Assembly (NCBI RefSeq): GCF_044373315.1
Contig: NZ_JBILQK010000010.1
Span: forward strand, 1-64,000
Origin: JACDQM01 sp044373315
Lineage (GTDB): Bacteria > Pseudomonadota > Gammaproteobacteria > Burkholderiales > Burkholderiaceae_C
DNA length: 64,000 bases
Direction: 5' to 3'
The notes under the pieces were generated by a model that saw only the letters and a program-made list of their open reading frames with translations, searched no databases and was not told where the DNA came from. The first letter of the stretch is position 1. Each line of letters begins with the position of its first letter. Below, in pieces: positions 41,237 to 52,969 of the stretch. The translations under genes were made by a program, and so were the position numbers.

Positions 41237-43010
41237 ATGAAATTCGAGAACCTGTCCATCCGGGCCAAGCTGACGACAGCGTTTGGTGGTCTAGCTGTGA
41301 TCGTGCTGCTTGTGTCGGGGGTGGCGATCCATGCGCTGGGTCTCAGCCACAAGGCCTTCATTGACTATGTCGGCGAAACCAGTCGGCGGGTCGCCTATGC
41401 GAACGAGGTGCATGACGCGACCCTCGCCCGCGCCGTCGGGGCGCGAAATCTCTTGCTGCTGAAGTCGCCTGCGGAACTGGCTGCAGAGAAGAACGCGGTC
41501 ACGGCCGCACATGAAAAGGTGGGCGCCTCGATCCTCAAGATCAAAAAAGGCACTCGACAGCTTTGAGGAGGCCAGCGATGCCGAGCGCAAGCTGTTCGCA
41601 GAGGTCCAGCGTGTTGAGTCGCTCTATGGTCCGGTGGCTCTCAACATCGTCGCCATGGCCTTGGCCGACAACCGAGAGGAGGCGACCGACAAGATGAACG
41701 CCGAGTGTCGCCCGCTGCTGGCCGCCTTGATCGCTGCGACGAATGCCTATGTCGAGCATGCAGCAAAAGTCGCGGCCCAGGAGGTCGTTGACGCCAAAGC
41801 GGCCTATGTGCAAAAGCGCAATGGGCTGCTGGGCGCCTGTGCATTGGCGCTGTGCATGGCGATCGCCTTGTCGGTGTTCATCACGCGGGGGCTAATCCGT
41901 GCCTTGGGCGCCGAGCCTGCCGAACTGAGCGCCGCGGTGGGGCGCGTGGCGGATGGCGACCTCAGCCAGCCACTCATTCTGAAAGCGGGCGATGAAGTGA
42001 GCGTGCTGGCCAGTGTGGCGCGCATGCAAGCGGCGCTGAATTCAGTCGTTAGCACGGTGCGCGCCGGCTCTGACAACGTGGCCACGGCCAGCGCGCAGAT
42101 TTCGCAGGGCAATAGCGATCTGAGCCAGCGCACCGAGCAGCAGGCCAGCAGCCTCGAAGAGACGGCCGCCTCGATGGAGGAACTGGGCTCGACCGTGCGC
42201 CAGAACGCCGACAACGCCAAGCAGGCCAATCAACTGGCCCTGGGTGCCAGCGACGTGGCCGAGAAGGGCGGCACCGTGGTCAACCAGGTAGTCTCGACAA
42301 TGAAGGAGATCAATGAGTCGTCCAGGCGCATCGTCGACATCATCGGTGTCATTGATGGCATAGCCTTCCAGACCAACATCCTGGCTTTGAATGCAGCAGT
42401 GGAGGCCGCGCGGGCTGGAGATCAAGGACGCGGATTTGCCGTGGTGGCCAGCGAGGTGCGGGTCCTTGCGCAACGCTCGGCGGAGGCTGCCAAGCAGATC
42501 AAGTCGCTGATCTCGGCCAGTGTCGAGCGCGTCGACCAGGGTACAGAGCTGGTCGACCAAGCCGGTGCGACGATGGCCGAGGTCGTGGTTGCGATCAAGC
42601 GCGTCACCGACATCATGGGTGAGATCAGCAGCGCCAGTGTCGAACAGAGCGCTGGTGTAGCGCAGGTGGGCGAGGCGGTGACGCATATGGACCGGGCAAC
42701 GCAGCAGAACGCCGCCCTCGTGGAAGAGAGCGCGGCGGGTGCCGAGGCGCTTCGAATGCAAGCCGAGCAATTGGTCAAGGCCGTGGCCGTGTTCAAGCTG
42801 GCTGGCACCGAGGCACGCCCTGCTGCTGCACCGGCCCCGGCGCAGGACGCGGCAGCGGCTCGGCGGCCGGAGGCGGCCAACAAGCAGAGCACGGCCAAGC
42901 CGCTGCAGCCAGCGGCCAGGAAGCCCATCAAGAGCAAGGGGCTGGCGCCCGCAGCGCTTGGCGCCATGGCTGGTGCATCCATGGCCAGCGAGAGCTGGGA
43001 ATCCTTCTAG
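41237..43010 (+). pseudogene. Methyl-accepting chemotaxis protein gene broken by a frameshift
   Basis: ATG 41237 opens a receptor: MKFENLSIRAKLTTAFGGLA, a membrane span and a periplasmic helix region up to KVGASILKIKK. The frame then reads GTRQL and stops (41566). From 41511 another frame carries on with ALDSFEEASDAERKLFAEVQ, a second span, a HAMP domain (about GRVADGDLSQPLILKAGDEV), and the conserved signalling hairpin IDGIAFQTNILALNAAVEAA. The two frames join exactly at a run of six A (41543-41548); with five A the reading would be continuous (590 residues). So one base is extra, either a real mutation, a slippage-prone switch, or a sequencing error in a homopolymer. The C-terminal QTSWESF-like tail ends SESWESF, probably a receptor tail. 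Confidence 0.85.
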
Positions 43011-43164
43011 GCCCGGTGAAACGTGTCGCGCTGGTTCGACGAAGTCCCGGGAGCGTGGGTGTCGCCGAGATCCAGCGTCTGAAAGATGCGCCGCTGGTGG
43101 TTTCGCATCCACGCGCTGCGCTTCGCGCGAGAATGGCCCGAACCCCTTCCGCTGCAAGCAGTCC

Positions 43165-43887
43165 ATGACGGCCCTGATCGCTCCTGCACCCACCGCTCCG
43201 GCCGCCGCCGAGCATGTGTTCGAGGCGTTGCGTCGCGCCATCATTACCGGGCAGATCGGCGACGGCGAGCCGCTGCGGCAGGAGGAGCTCGCGGCGCGCT
43301 TTCACACCAGCCGCATTCCGGTGCGCGAGGCCTTGATGCGGCTGGAGCAGCATGGGCTGGTGCAGATCAAGCGCTTTCATGGCTATACCGTGGCGGCGAT
43401 GGGCCGCGAGCGGGTCGAGGAGATCTGCCACTTCCGCGCGTTGCTCGAATCGGAACTGATCGCGCAGGCGGTGCCCCGCCTGGACGCCGCTGCGCTGGCC
43501 GAGGCCAAGCAGCGCTGCCAGCGTTTCAGCAAGGAATCCGATCCCACGCGCTGGGGCGATCTGAACCGTGATTTCCATTGCGCGCTCTATCAGGAGGCGC
43601 AGATGCCCTATCACCTGCAGGCGGTGGTGCATGCACTGGACAAGACCGAGCGCTATCTGGTGGATCAGCTGCGCCTGACCGATGGCCGCCAGCAGGCGCG
43701 TGCCGAGCACATCGCCATCCTGGAGGCCTGTGTGGCGAGTGATGCCCGCGCAGCGGCCGAGCTCACGCGGCAGCACATCCTGGGCGCTTGCGAGCGCTAC
43801 AGCGACTACATGGCCGGCCTGTCGCAGCAGCAAGGCCGCGAGACGGCCGCTGCGCGGCCTGCTGGCCGGCGCAGCGCGCGCCGCTGA
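43165..43887 (+). CDS. GntR-family regulator (FCD type)
   Basis: 240 residues from ATG 43165. The winged helix is at 15-80 (HVFEALRRAIITGQIGDGEP, LRQEELAARFHTSRIPVREA, LMRLEQHGLVQ), and the FCD domain follows with the metal-binding residues in RDFHCALY and RAEHIAILEA. FCD regulators typically sense organic acids or amino acids. It precedes the TonB receptor and S9 peptidase genes with 289 bases between, and is likely their regulator. The frame upstream to 42739 is antisense-like over the chemotaxis receptor tail. Confidence 0.88.
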   Translation: MTALIAPAPTAPAAAEHVFEALRRAIITGQIGDGEPLRQEELAARFHTSRIPVREALMRLEQHGLVQIKRFHGYTVAAMGRERVEEICHFRALLESELIAQAVPRLDAAALAEAKQRCQRFSKESDPTRWGDLNRDFHCALYQEAQMPYHLQAVVHALDKTERYLVDQLRLTDGRQQARAEHIAILEACVASDARAAAELTRQHILGACERYSDYMAGLSQQQGRETAAARPAGRRSARR

Positions 43888-44032
43888 GCGGCTCACCCGG
43901 CGGCAGCCAGTCCGCCGCATGTCGCGCCAGCCCTGGCGCGCCGACGTCTGTCTGGCTTGAGCGGTTTCGGCCTTGCGCTACCGAAATCGGCACAAGCCCC
44001 CCGGCAAGGGGTATTCACGGACAGGGATTTCC

Positions 44033-44044
44033 AGCGCTAGCGCT
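44033..44044. promoter_or_regulatory. Palindrome upstream of the TonB receptor gene
   Basis: AGCGCTAGCGCT is a perfect 12-bp palindrome, 132 bases before the receptor ATG. CCGAAA (from 43981) and an inverted TTTCGG partner lie about 60 bases earlier. The region is the only space between gntR and the receptor gene, so it must carry the promoter. Which regulator would bind cannot be told; its style resembles operators of LacI-type as well as GntR-type proteins. Confidence 0.4.
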
Positions 44045-44176
44045 TTCCCGGCTTTTGGCGGCATTTGGCGGCTTTGTGCAGATTTCCGCTGCGGCCAGGG
44101 CTTGGGCGACAAGACGGGCCCCGGCCTGAGTTCGTACCCTGCCGGCCGAATTCACCCGCCTGCTCAAACAAAGCCC

Positions 44177-46981
44177 ATGACATCCAATCCGCTGAACCGT
44201 CACAGCCGCATCGCTGCTGCTGTCCTGCTTGTGTTTCAACTGCCTGCGATGGCACAACAGAGCGCGGCCACGCCAGCACCGCTCGAGCGTGTGGTCGTGA
44301 CAGGTTCCAACATCAAACGCATCTCTGCGGAGACAGCTCTGCCGGTGCAGGTGCTCTCGCGCGAAGACATCAGCGCCACCGGTGCGATGAATCTGACGCA
44401 GCTGCTGGAGGTCTTGACCAACAATGATCGCTCGGCGATCAGCGACCTGGGCGGCGCCAACAGCTGGGCCAGCGGTGCGTCGAGCATCTCGCTGCGCAAC
44501 CTCGGTACGGGCGGCACCTTGGTGCTGGTGAACGGCCGGCGCATCGCCTCCTTCGGGTTTGCCGACGGGCTCAAGCTGAACTTCACCAACACCGACTCCA
44601 TTCCCAGTGCCATCATCGAGCGGGTCGAGATCCTCAAGGACGGCGCCTCCGCCATCTACGGCTCAGAGGCCATCGGCGGCGTGGTCAACATCATCACGCG
44701 GCGCAATTTCCAGGGGGGCGTGGTCTCGGCCTTCAACAAGCAGTCGCTCAAGAACAGTGTTCTCGATAACGAGCAGAACGCCGCGCTGACCTATGGCTAC
44801 GGCGACCTGGCCACACAGGGCTTCAATGTCTACGGCCATGTCGAGCTGTTCAAGCGCCACAACTACAAAGACCGCGAAATCCGCGGCCTGCTACCCGATT
44901 GGTTCATTGCGTTCAATCCCGATCGAGATCAGCAGAGCACGGGCTCATTCCCGGGCAACTATGTGGGCCGCTATCCCAGCAACTTCCCCGACCCCGCCTT
45001 GCGCGGCCAACGTATCTCGGCCGCAGCGCCCGGCTGCAAGGCCGAGAACCTGCGCGACGGCCTGTGCTGGTATGACTATTGGAAGGACAGCGACGCCAGG
45101 CCCGGCACCGAGCGCATGCTGCTGCTGGCGGGCGGGCGCCTGCGTTTGAGTGACGATCACCAGCTCTACTTCGAGGCAAACGCCTCGCGCATCGAGCCCA
45201 AGTACTACACCAGCATCCCCCGCAGCAACGTCACCGGCAACGAGCTGACCTGGTATGACTCGATCAAGGGCGAGTTGCAACGCTTCGTCGATCCGCAACT
45301 GCCGGCGGGCCACCCGAACAACCCCTACTCGTTCCCGATCGGGCTGAACTACCGCTTTGTCGATCATCCGGACATGTTCAAGAACGAGAGCCCCAACGAG
45401 GACTACCGCGTGCTGGCCGGCCTGGAAGGCAGCTTCCGGGGCTGGGACTACGACATGGCCGCCGGCCTGATGGGCTCACGCGCTGCCCAGCAGCAGCGGC
45501 TCTACCGCGACCGCTTTGGCTACACCGAGGCAATCGTCAGCGGCGAATACAAATTCGGCCAGCAGAATCCGCGCGCGCTGCTCGACAAGATGTTCCCGGA
45601 GATGGGCAGCAATGGCCGCTACAAGCAGGCCTTCGTCGACCTTAAGGCATCGGGCAGTATTGGCCGGCTGCCGGGGGGCGAGGTGATGATGGCGGCTGGT
45701 GCCGAACTGCGCCGCGAGGATTTCTTCCACCGCAGCAGCGACAACGTGCTGGCGGCACGCATCGTGCAGTTCTCCGGCGTGAGCCTGAGTGGCGATCGCA
45801 GCACCGCTGCCGTGTTCAGTGAAGTGGAGTTGCCGGTGAGCAAGCAGCTCAAGCTGACCGCTGCGCTGCGCGGGGACAAGGATCTCGACGGCTTCGGCGC
45901 GGTGACACCGAAGCTGTCAGCGGCCTTCCGCCCGAACGAGCAGCTGCTGCTGCGTGGCACGGTCACCCAAGGCTTCCGGGCGCCGAGCCTGCCGGAGACC
46001 GGCAATGGCGGCGCCTCCTGGTTCAACTACGGCCTGGAGGACCCCAAGCGCTGCGCCATCGCCGACAAGATGTGGGAGATCCTCGACAAGGGCACCGCCA
46101 CCGACAAGCAGCTGGCCAATCGCGTGTACAGCAGTGGCTGCGACCACACCGCGCCGACGCGCGTCTCGCCCAACCCGGAGCTGAAGCCCGAGTACTCGAA
46201 CAGCATCACCGCCGGCATCGTGCTGCAGCCGACCCGCGAGCTGACCGTCTCGCTGGACTATTACAAGATTGACCGCAAGGATGAAATCAGCCTGCGCAGC
46301 CTGGCGAAGATTCTTGAGGCCGAAGACCAGAATCCGGGGCTGGTCACCCGGGGCGCGGTGTCGGCCGACGATATCGAGGCAGCCCGCCGCGTCAAGGAAC
46401 TCAGCGGGCAGACGCTGGCCTTCAGCGCAGGCCCGATCCAGGGCCTGGCCAACCGCTATGCCAACCTGACCCGTACCAAGGTCTCCGGCATTGACCTCGA
46501 CCTGCGCAGCCGCTGGAGCCTGGGCAGCCTGGGTCGCCTGGATGCCGGGCTGGAGGCCAACTACCAGATCGACTATCGCGACTGGAACATGGACGACAAC
46601 CGCTTCAACCAAAGCTATGTCGGCTATCGCGGAACGCCGCGCTTGCGCGCCGTCACCAAGCTCGGCTGGAGCAAGGGCAGCTGGCGCGTCGGTGCACGCA
46701 TCAACTACAGCAGCAGGACGGCACTGGCATGGGGCGCTGAGGACACCGGCAACTACCTCGCCGGCTGCAAGACGCGCGGCATCGATGCAGCTGAATGCCT
46801 GCATATCAAGCAGACCACCACCACGGATCTGTCCTTCAGCTACAGCGGCATCAAGAACCTCACGCTGATGGGCAATCTCTACAACGCCTTCAACCAGCAG
46901 CGGCCTGCGGAATACCGGGCTGGCACGGCCTTGCCGCTGTGGGGACGTGTGCTGCGCGTGGGTGCGGAGTACCGTTTCTGA
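44177..46981 (+). CDS. TonB-dependent receptor
   Basis: 934 residues from ATG 44177. Signal peptide RIAAAVLLVFQLPAMAQQ, TonB-box-like ERVVVTGSNIKRISAETA, a plug with LPVQVLSREDISATGAMNLT, SLRNLGTGGTLVLVNGRRIA and ERVEILKDGASAIYGSEAIG, and a C-terminal barrel ending in VLRVGAEYRF with terminal Phe. This plug type is common in receptors of Xanthomonadales and Sphingomonadales; the ligand is unknown. Its stop overlaps the ATG of a secreted prolyl-oligopeptidase (TGATG), pointing to peptide uptake, but this is inference. Confidence 0.9.
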   Translation: MTSNPLNRHSRIAAAVLLVFQLPAMAQQSAATPAPLERVVVTGSNIKRISAETALPVQVLSREDISATGAMNLTQLLEVLTNNDRSAISDLGGANSWASGASSISLRNLGTGGTLVLVNGRRIASFGFADGLKLNFTNTDSIPSAIIERVEILKDGASAIYGSEAIGGVVNIITRRNFQGGVVSAFNKQSLKNSVLDNEQNAALTYGYGDLATQGFNVYGHVELFKRHNYKDREIRGLLPDWFIAFNPDRDQQSTGSFPGNYVGRYPSNFPDPALRGQRISAAAPGCKAENLRDGLCWYDYWKDSDARPGTERMLLLAGGRLRLSDDHQLYFEANASRIEPKYYTSIPRSNVTGNELTWYDSIKGELQRFVDPQLPAGHPNNPYSFPIGLNYRFVDHPDMFKNESPNEDYRVLAGLEGSFRGWDYDMAAGLMGSRAAQQQRLYRDRFGYTEAIVSGEYKFGQQNPRALLDKMFPEMGSNGRYKQAFVDLKASGSIGRLPGGEVMMAAGAELRREDFFHRSSDNVLAARIVQFSGVSLSGDRSTAAVFSEVELPVSKQLKLTAALRGDKDLDGFGAVTPKLSAAFRPNEQLLLRGTVTQGFRAPSLPETGNGGASWFNYGLEDPKRCAIADKMWEILDKGTATDKQLANRVYSSGCDHTAPTRVSPNPELKPEYSNSITAGIVLQPTRELTVSLDYYKIDRKDEISLRSLAKILEAEDQNPGLVTRGAVSADDIEAARRVKELSGQTLAFSAGPIQGLANRYANLTRTKVSGIDLDLRSRWSLGSLGRLDAGLEANYQIDYRDWNMDDNRFNQSYVGYRGTPRLRAVTKLGWSKGSWRVGARINYSSRTALAWGAEDTGNYLAGCKTRGIDAAECLHIKQTTTTDLSFSYSGIKNLTLMGNLYNAFNQQRPAEYRAGTALPLWGRVLRVGAEYRF

Positions 46982-49095
46982 TGCGCGGCGTCTTTGTGAG
47001 GGCAGCCCTGGGCGGGCTGGCGCTGCTGGCGGTGCAGGCCGCAGCAGCGCAACAGGAGGATCACTTCCAGTGGCTGGAAGAGGTGCAGGGCAGAAAGGCC
47101 TTGCAGTTCGCAGCGGATCACAGCCAGCGCACCGAAGCTAGCCTGCGCCAGCTGCCCGGTTTCGATGGCCTGGTGGCTGAGCTGCGCGAGGTGCTGGAGT
47201 CGCCAGATCGGCTGGCGCCGGCCGAGGCCATCAGCGGGCAGCTCTACAACTTCTGGCGCGACCGCGAGCACCCGCGCGGCATCTGGCGCCGCAGCCCGGC
47301 GGCCGACTATCTGGCCGGCCAGCCGCGCTGGCAGACGGTGCTGGACCTGGATGCGCTGGCCAAGGCCGAAGGCGAACCCTGGACCTGGGGCGGCGCGCGT
47401 TGCATCGAGCAGCCCAGGCTGCGCTGCATGGTGGCGCTGAGCCGTGGCGGTGGCGATGCGAAGGTGCAGCGCGAGTTCGATCCCGGCAGCGGTCGCTTCG
47501 TCGCCGGCGGCTTCATGCTGCCCGAGAGCAAGAACAGCGTGGCCTGGATCGACCCCGGCACGCTGGCCGTGGCGACGGACTTCGGCGCGGGCAGCCTCAC
47601 CGAGTCAGGCTACCCGCGCCAGCTCAAGGCCTGGTCGCGCGGCCAGACGCTGGCGCAGGCGCGGCTGCTGCTGGAGACGCCGGTCAGCGATGTGGGCCTG
47701 TGGGTGTGGAGCACAGACCGAAGCGCACGGCCTCAGCTGGTGGTGGAGCGGCGCATCGGCTTCTTCACCGGCAAGCAGCTGCTGCTGCGGCAGGGGCGTT
47801 TGCAGGAGGTGCCCAAGCCGGATCACGCGCAAGCCTCGCTGGGCGGCGAGCGACTGCTGCTGGATCTGCGCGGCGATTGGCACTACCGCGGCCGCGCCTA
47901 CCCGGCCGGCAGCCTGCTGGCCTTGCCGCTGCGCGCTTTCATGGACGGCCACTCGCCGGCGGCAGATGTGCTGTTCGAGCCGGGCGAGCGCCGCGCGCTG
48001 CACAGCCATCTGCTGACGCGAAGCGGCGTGGTCGGTCTGGTGCAGGACGAGCAAGGGCAGCAGCTAGTCGAGTGGCGACGCGGTGCCAAGGGCTGGCAGA
48101 TGACGCAGCATCGCAGTGCCAACTTGGCGGGCTACTCGATTCGCGCCTACCAGGGTTCGGAGTCAGACCGTTACTGGCTGGTGCGCAGCAGCTTTCTTCA
48201 ACCCACCGAGCTGGCGCTGGGCGAGCTTGGCAGCGCGCGGCAGACGGTGGTGCAGCGCCTGCCCGCCTTCTTCGACAGCCAGGGGCTGGAGGTGCAGCGC
48301 CTGTTTGCCGTGTCGGGCGATGGCACACGCATTCCCTACTATCTGGTCCAGCCCACCGGGCCTGTGCCAGCGGGCGGTCGGCCCACCGTGCTTTACGGCT
48401 ACGGCGGTTTCGAGATCTCGCTGCAGCCCGGCTACAGCGGGGTGCTCGGGCGCGCCTGGCTGCAGAAAGGCGGCGCCTATGCGGTGGCCAATCTGCGCGG
48501 CGGCGGCGAATTCGGCCCGGCCTGGCATCAAAGCGCCCAGAAGCAGCATCGCCAGCGCTCCTTCAACGACTTCACTGCGGTGGCCGCGGATCTGATCGAC
48601 CGCGGGCTGAGCGGCCCGAAGCGGCTGGGCATTCTGGGCGGCAGCCTGGGCGGCCTGCTGACCTCGGTCGCTATGGTGCAGAAGCCCGAGCTCTTTGGCG
48701 CAGTGGTCAGCCAGGTGCCGCTGACCGATATGCGGCGCTATCACAAGCTGCTGGCCGGCCATTCCTGGATCGCCGAGTACGGGAACCCCGACGTGCCCGA
48801 GGAGTGGGCCTATATCTCCGCCTACTCTCCCTACCAGCAGGCCCAGGCGCAGCCGGCCTATCCGCCAGTGCTCTACACCAGCTCCACCCTGGATGACCGC
48901 GTGCATCCGGGCCATGCACGCAAGATGGTGGCGCGCCTGCAGGAATTGGGACAGCCGGTCTGGTACTGGGAAAACCGCGAAGGCGGCCATGCCGGGGCGT
49001 CCGATATGGGCCAGACGGCCCTGATGTGGGCGCTGACCTATGGCTTCTTCCAGCAGCAGCTGATGACGACGAGCGCGAAGCCCGCCAGCCCTTGA
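46981..49095 (+). CDS. Secreted S9 prolyl oligopeptidase-like peptidase
   Basis: 704 residues with a signal peptide (MRGVFVRAALGGLALLAVQAAAA). The propeller domain (about 25-400) begins EDHFQWLEEVQGRKALQFAA as S9A peptidases do. The catalytic domain shows PTVLYGYGGFEISLQPGYS, NLRGGGEFGPAWHQ, nucleophile GGSLGGLL, Asp in TLDDRVHPGHA and His in GGHAGASDM. It would be periplasmic or extracellular and cut short proline-containing or cyclic peptides. It shares one base with the receptor stop, so the two proteins are made together. Confidence 0.9.
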   Translation: MRGVFVRAALGGLALLAVQAAAAQQEDHFQWLEEVQGRKALQFAADHSQRTEASLRQLPGFDGLVAELREVLESPDRLAPAEAISGQLYNFWRDREHPRGIWRRSPAADYLAGQPRWQTVLDLDALAKAEGEPWTWGGARCIEQPRLRCMVALSRGGGDAKVQREFDPGSGRFVAGGFMLPESKNSVAWIDPGTLAVATDFGAGSLTESGYPRQLKAWSRGQTLAQARLLLETPVSDVGLWVWSTDRSARPQLVVERRIGFFTGKQLLLRQGRLQEVPKPDHAQASLGGERLLLDLRGDWHYRGRAYPAGSLLALPLRAFMDGHSPAADVLFEPGERRALHSHLLTRSGVVGLVQDEQGQQLVEWRRGAKGWQMTQHRSANLAGYSIRAYQGSESDRYWLVRSSFLQPTELALGELGSARQTVVQRLPAFFDSQGLEVQRLFAVSGDGTRIPYYLVQPTGPVPAGGRPTVLYGYGGFEISLQPGYSGVLGRAWLQKGGAYAVANLRGGGEFGPAWHQSAQKQHRQRSFNDFTAVAADLIDRGLSGPKRLGILGGSLGGLLTSVAMVQKPELFGAVVSQVPLTDMRRYHKLLAGHSWIAEYGNPDVPEEWAYISAYSPYQQAQAQPAYPPVLYTSSTLDDRVHPGHARKMVARLQELGQPVWYWENREGGHAGASDMGQTALMWALTYGFFQQQLMTTSAKPASP

Positions 49096-49113
49096 GCGCC
49101 GTGCCTCTACTGC

Positions 49114-50004
49114 TCAGCCCCTGGTCTGGAGCTGGCGGTACTGGCTCGGCGTCATGCCGACGGTCGCCTTGAACTGGCGGGTGAAGGCGCTTTGGTCCGA
49201 GTAGCCGCAATCCAGCGCGATCTCGGCGATGCTGAGCGGCCCGTCCAGCGCCAGGCGCTGGCAGGCGGCGTCGATGCGGGCTTGCACCAGCATCTCGCGC
49301 GGTGTGAGATGGAACACGCGGTGGAACATGCGCTCCATGCGGTCCAGGCTCAGGCCTTGTTGGTAGGCGAGGTCGGCCAGGGCCAGCGGCTGCGCATAGT
49401 CTTCGCCGATTCGCTGGGCTAGCTCTGCGATGGCCGCGTATTCCGGGTGCTTGCAGTCGGGCAGGCCGAGGTCGCGCGACATGCCCACCAGGCCGACGAT
49501 CTGCCCCCGGTTATCGCGCATCGGCAGCTTGTGGCTCAGACACCAGCCGCTGCTCAGGTCAGGGTAGAGGTGCCGCTCCAACCGCCTGAGCATGGGCCGG
49601 CCGCTGCGCATGACGGCGTGGTCTTGCACCAGATAGGCATTGCCCATGCCGCTGGGGAACAGCTCGCTGGAGCGCCGGCCGATCATGTCGGCGCTTGAGT
49701 GCAGGCCGCAGCGCTGCCACAGGCTGCGGTTGACGCATAGGTAGCGGCCGTCCTGGTCCTTGACGAAGAAAGCCACATCGGTGAGCGGCTCGAACAGCGC
49801 TTCCAGCAGCTGCAGACCGGCAGCGCCGAAAAGCTGTGGCGATGCTGCGGCCCACAGCGGCGCGTCTTCAATCAAAGCCGCATCGCCCCCCGCTTTGGCC
49901 GAGGGCTCGCGCCACTCAGGCAGTGGCAGCGCGGCAGCGTTTGCCAGTGCGTCCGGCCTTGCGGCGCTGCCTGGCTTTTGCGCCCACCCTGCGATCTGCT
50001 TCAT
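49114..50004 (-). CDS. PAS-AraC transcriptional regulator
   Basis: 296 residues. A PAS-like sensor lies at about 60-180 (FEPLTDVAFFVKDQDGRYLC, VGLVGMSRDLG), and an AraC domain follows (LADLAYQQGLSLDRMERMFH, LDCGYSDQSAFTRQFKATVG, MTPSQYRQL). PAS-AraC fusions of this type occur next to amino-acid or peptide use genes. Convergent with the S9 peptidase gene 18 bases away; possible control of it is inference. Confidence 0.85.
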   Translation of the reverse strand: MKQIAGWAQKPGSAARPDALANAAALPLPEWREPSAKAGGDAALIEDAPLWAAASPQLFGAAGLQLLEALFEPLTDVAFFVKDQDGRYLCVNRSLWQRCGLHSSADMIGRRSSELFPSGMGNAYLVQDHAVMRSGRPMLRRLERHLYPDLSSGWCLSHKLPMRDNRGQIVGLVGMSRDLGLPDCKHPEYAAIAELAQRIGEDYAQPLALADLAYQQGLSLDRMERMFHRVFHLTPREMLVQARIDAACQRLALDGPLSIAEIALDCGYSDQSAFTRQFKATVGMTPSQYRQLQTRG

Positions 50005-50072
50005 GCGCGAGAACCTCCAAAGCGGCCAGACCGGCGCCGACGCCGGCGGCTTGGGTCTTCCGGATTATTGGA

Positions 50073-50086
50073 TATTGGATCCGATA
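50073..50086. promoter_or_regulatory. Palindrome TATTGGATCCGATA upstream of the PAS-AraC gene
   Basis: TATTGGATCCGATA is an inverted repeat centred on GGATCC with one mismatch; ATTGGATATTGGATCC adds an overlapping direct repeat. It lies 69 bases before the regulator's ATG. The form resembles operators of FCD-type GntR regulators, one of which is encoded at 43165. It is part of the 305-base gap 50005-50309 between the regulator and katG, where I saw no gene; the right half must hold the katG promoter. Confidence 0.45.
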
Positions 50087-50309
50087 CTGGAGCATAGCTG
50101 ACTGGTGTGTGACCGAAGGCATTGCACAGGCTCAAGGTCTGTGCAGCCTGGCATCAAGCGCTGACGGGCAGCCCCCGCTGTCGCCCCAGGCCGATGCCTC
50201 AGCGATACAGGCTGGCAATGCGGGCCATTGAAAACCTCAACTGGCGAATCAAATTTGTTTGGCGAACACTATGCATCCCAACGTCATCCATCAAGCCGAG
50301 GAGACCTCA

Positions 50310-52513
<2,204 letters not shown>

Positions 52514-52514
<1 letters not shown>

Positions 52515-52951
52515 TGCGCACCGCGGCTTCGCCTCGCGAAGCCGCGCCGCCGCAGGTCTGTGCCCTCTGGACAGACCTGCTGGCGCGGCTCTCGCTGGCG
52601 GCAGTGGCAAGCCGGCAGGCGCAGACCCATCTGCAGCTGCATGCCCTGGGCCTGCGCCGCACCGGCACGGTGGCCAACATCCTGGTGCGTGAGCTGGCGG
52701 CAGCGCAGCGCATGGCGGCGTCGGCAGGCGTGCAGGTGCAGCCGCTGGCGCTGCAGCGCCGCGTCGGCGAGCTGGCGCAACCCGAGGCCCTGCTGGGCCA
52801 TTTGCATGGCCTAGCCGCGGCCTACCAGCGCATCGAGCAGGGGTCGGGCTTGCCGCCCGATGGCCCGCTGCTGCGCTGGCTGGCCGGGCGGCAACGCGTG
52901 CACCGGGTGCAGATCGAGGCGATCGAGCAGCTGACCGGGCCGCTGCAGTGA
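52514..52951 (+). CDS. Unknown protein translationally coupled to KatG (145 aa)
   Basis: The ATG shares one base with the katG stop (TGATG), so ribosomes finishing katG can start here. The 145 residues are predicted largely helical and alanine/leucine-rich, with LARLSLAAVASRQAQTHLQL, GTVANILVRELAAAQRMA and RRVGELAQPEALLGHLHGLA. There is no signal peptide, membrane span or motif I recognise; a helical bundle is the best guess. The coupling suggests a role with KatG in peroxide defence or maturation. High alanine content makes false ORFs more common, but the frame matches the coupled start and ends 19 bases from a convergent gene. Confidence 0.6.
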
Positions 52952-52969
52952 GCGGCGGGCCGCAGGCCT

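Noticed and set aside
41537..41560. Programmed -1 frameshift in the chemotaxis receptor gene
   Set aside because: The A6G sequence contains A AAA AAG, but in the wrong phase for a -1 slip, and the needed shift is +1. A mutation, tract-length variation or read error is simpler.
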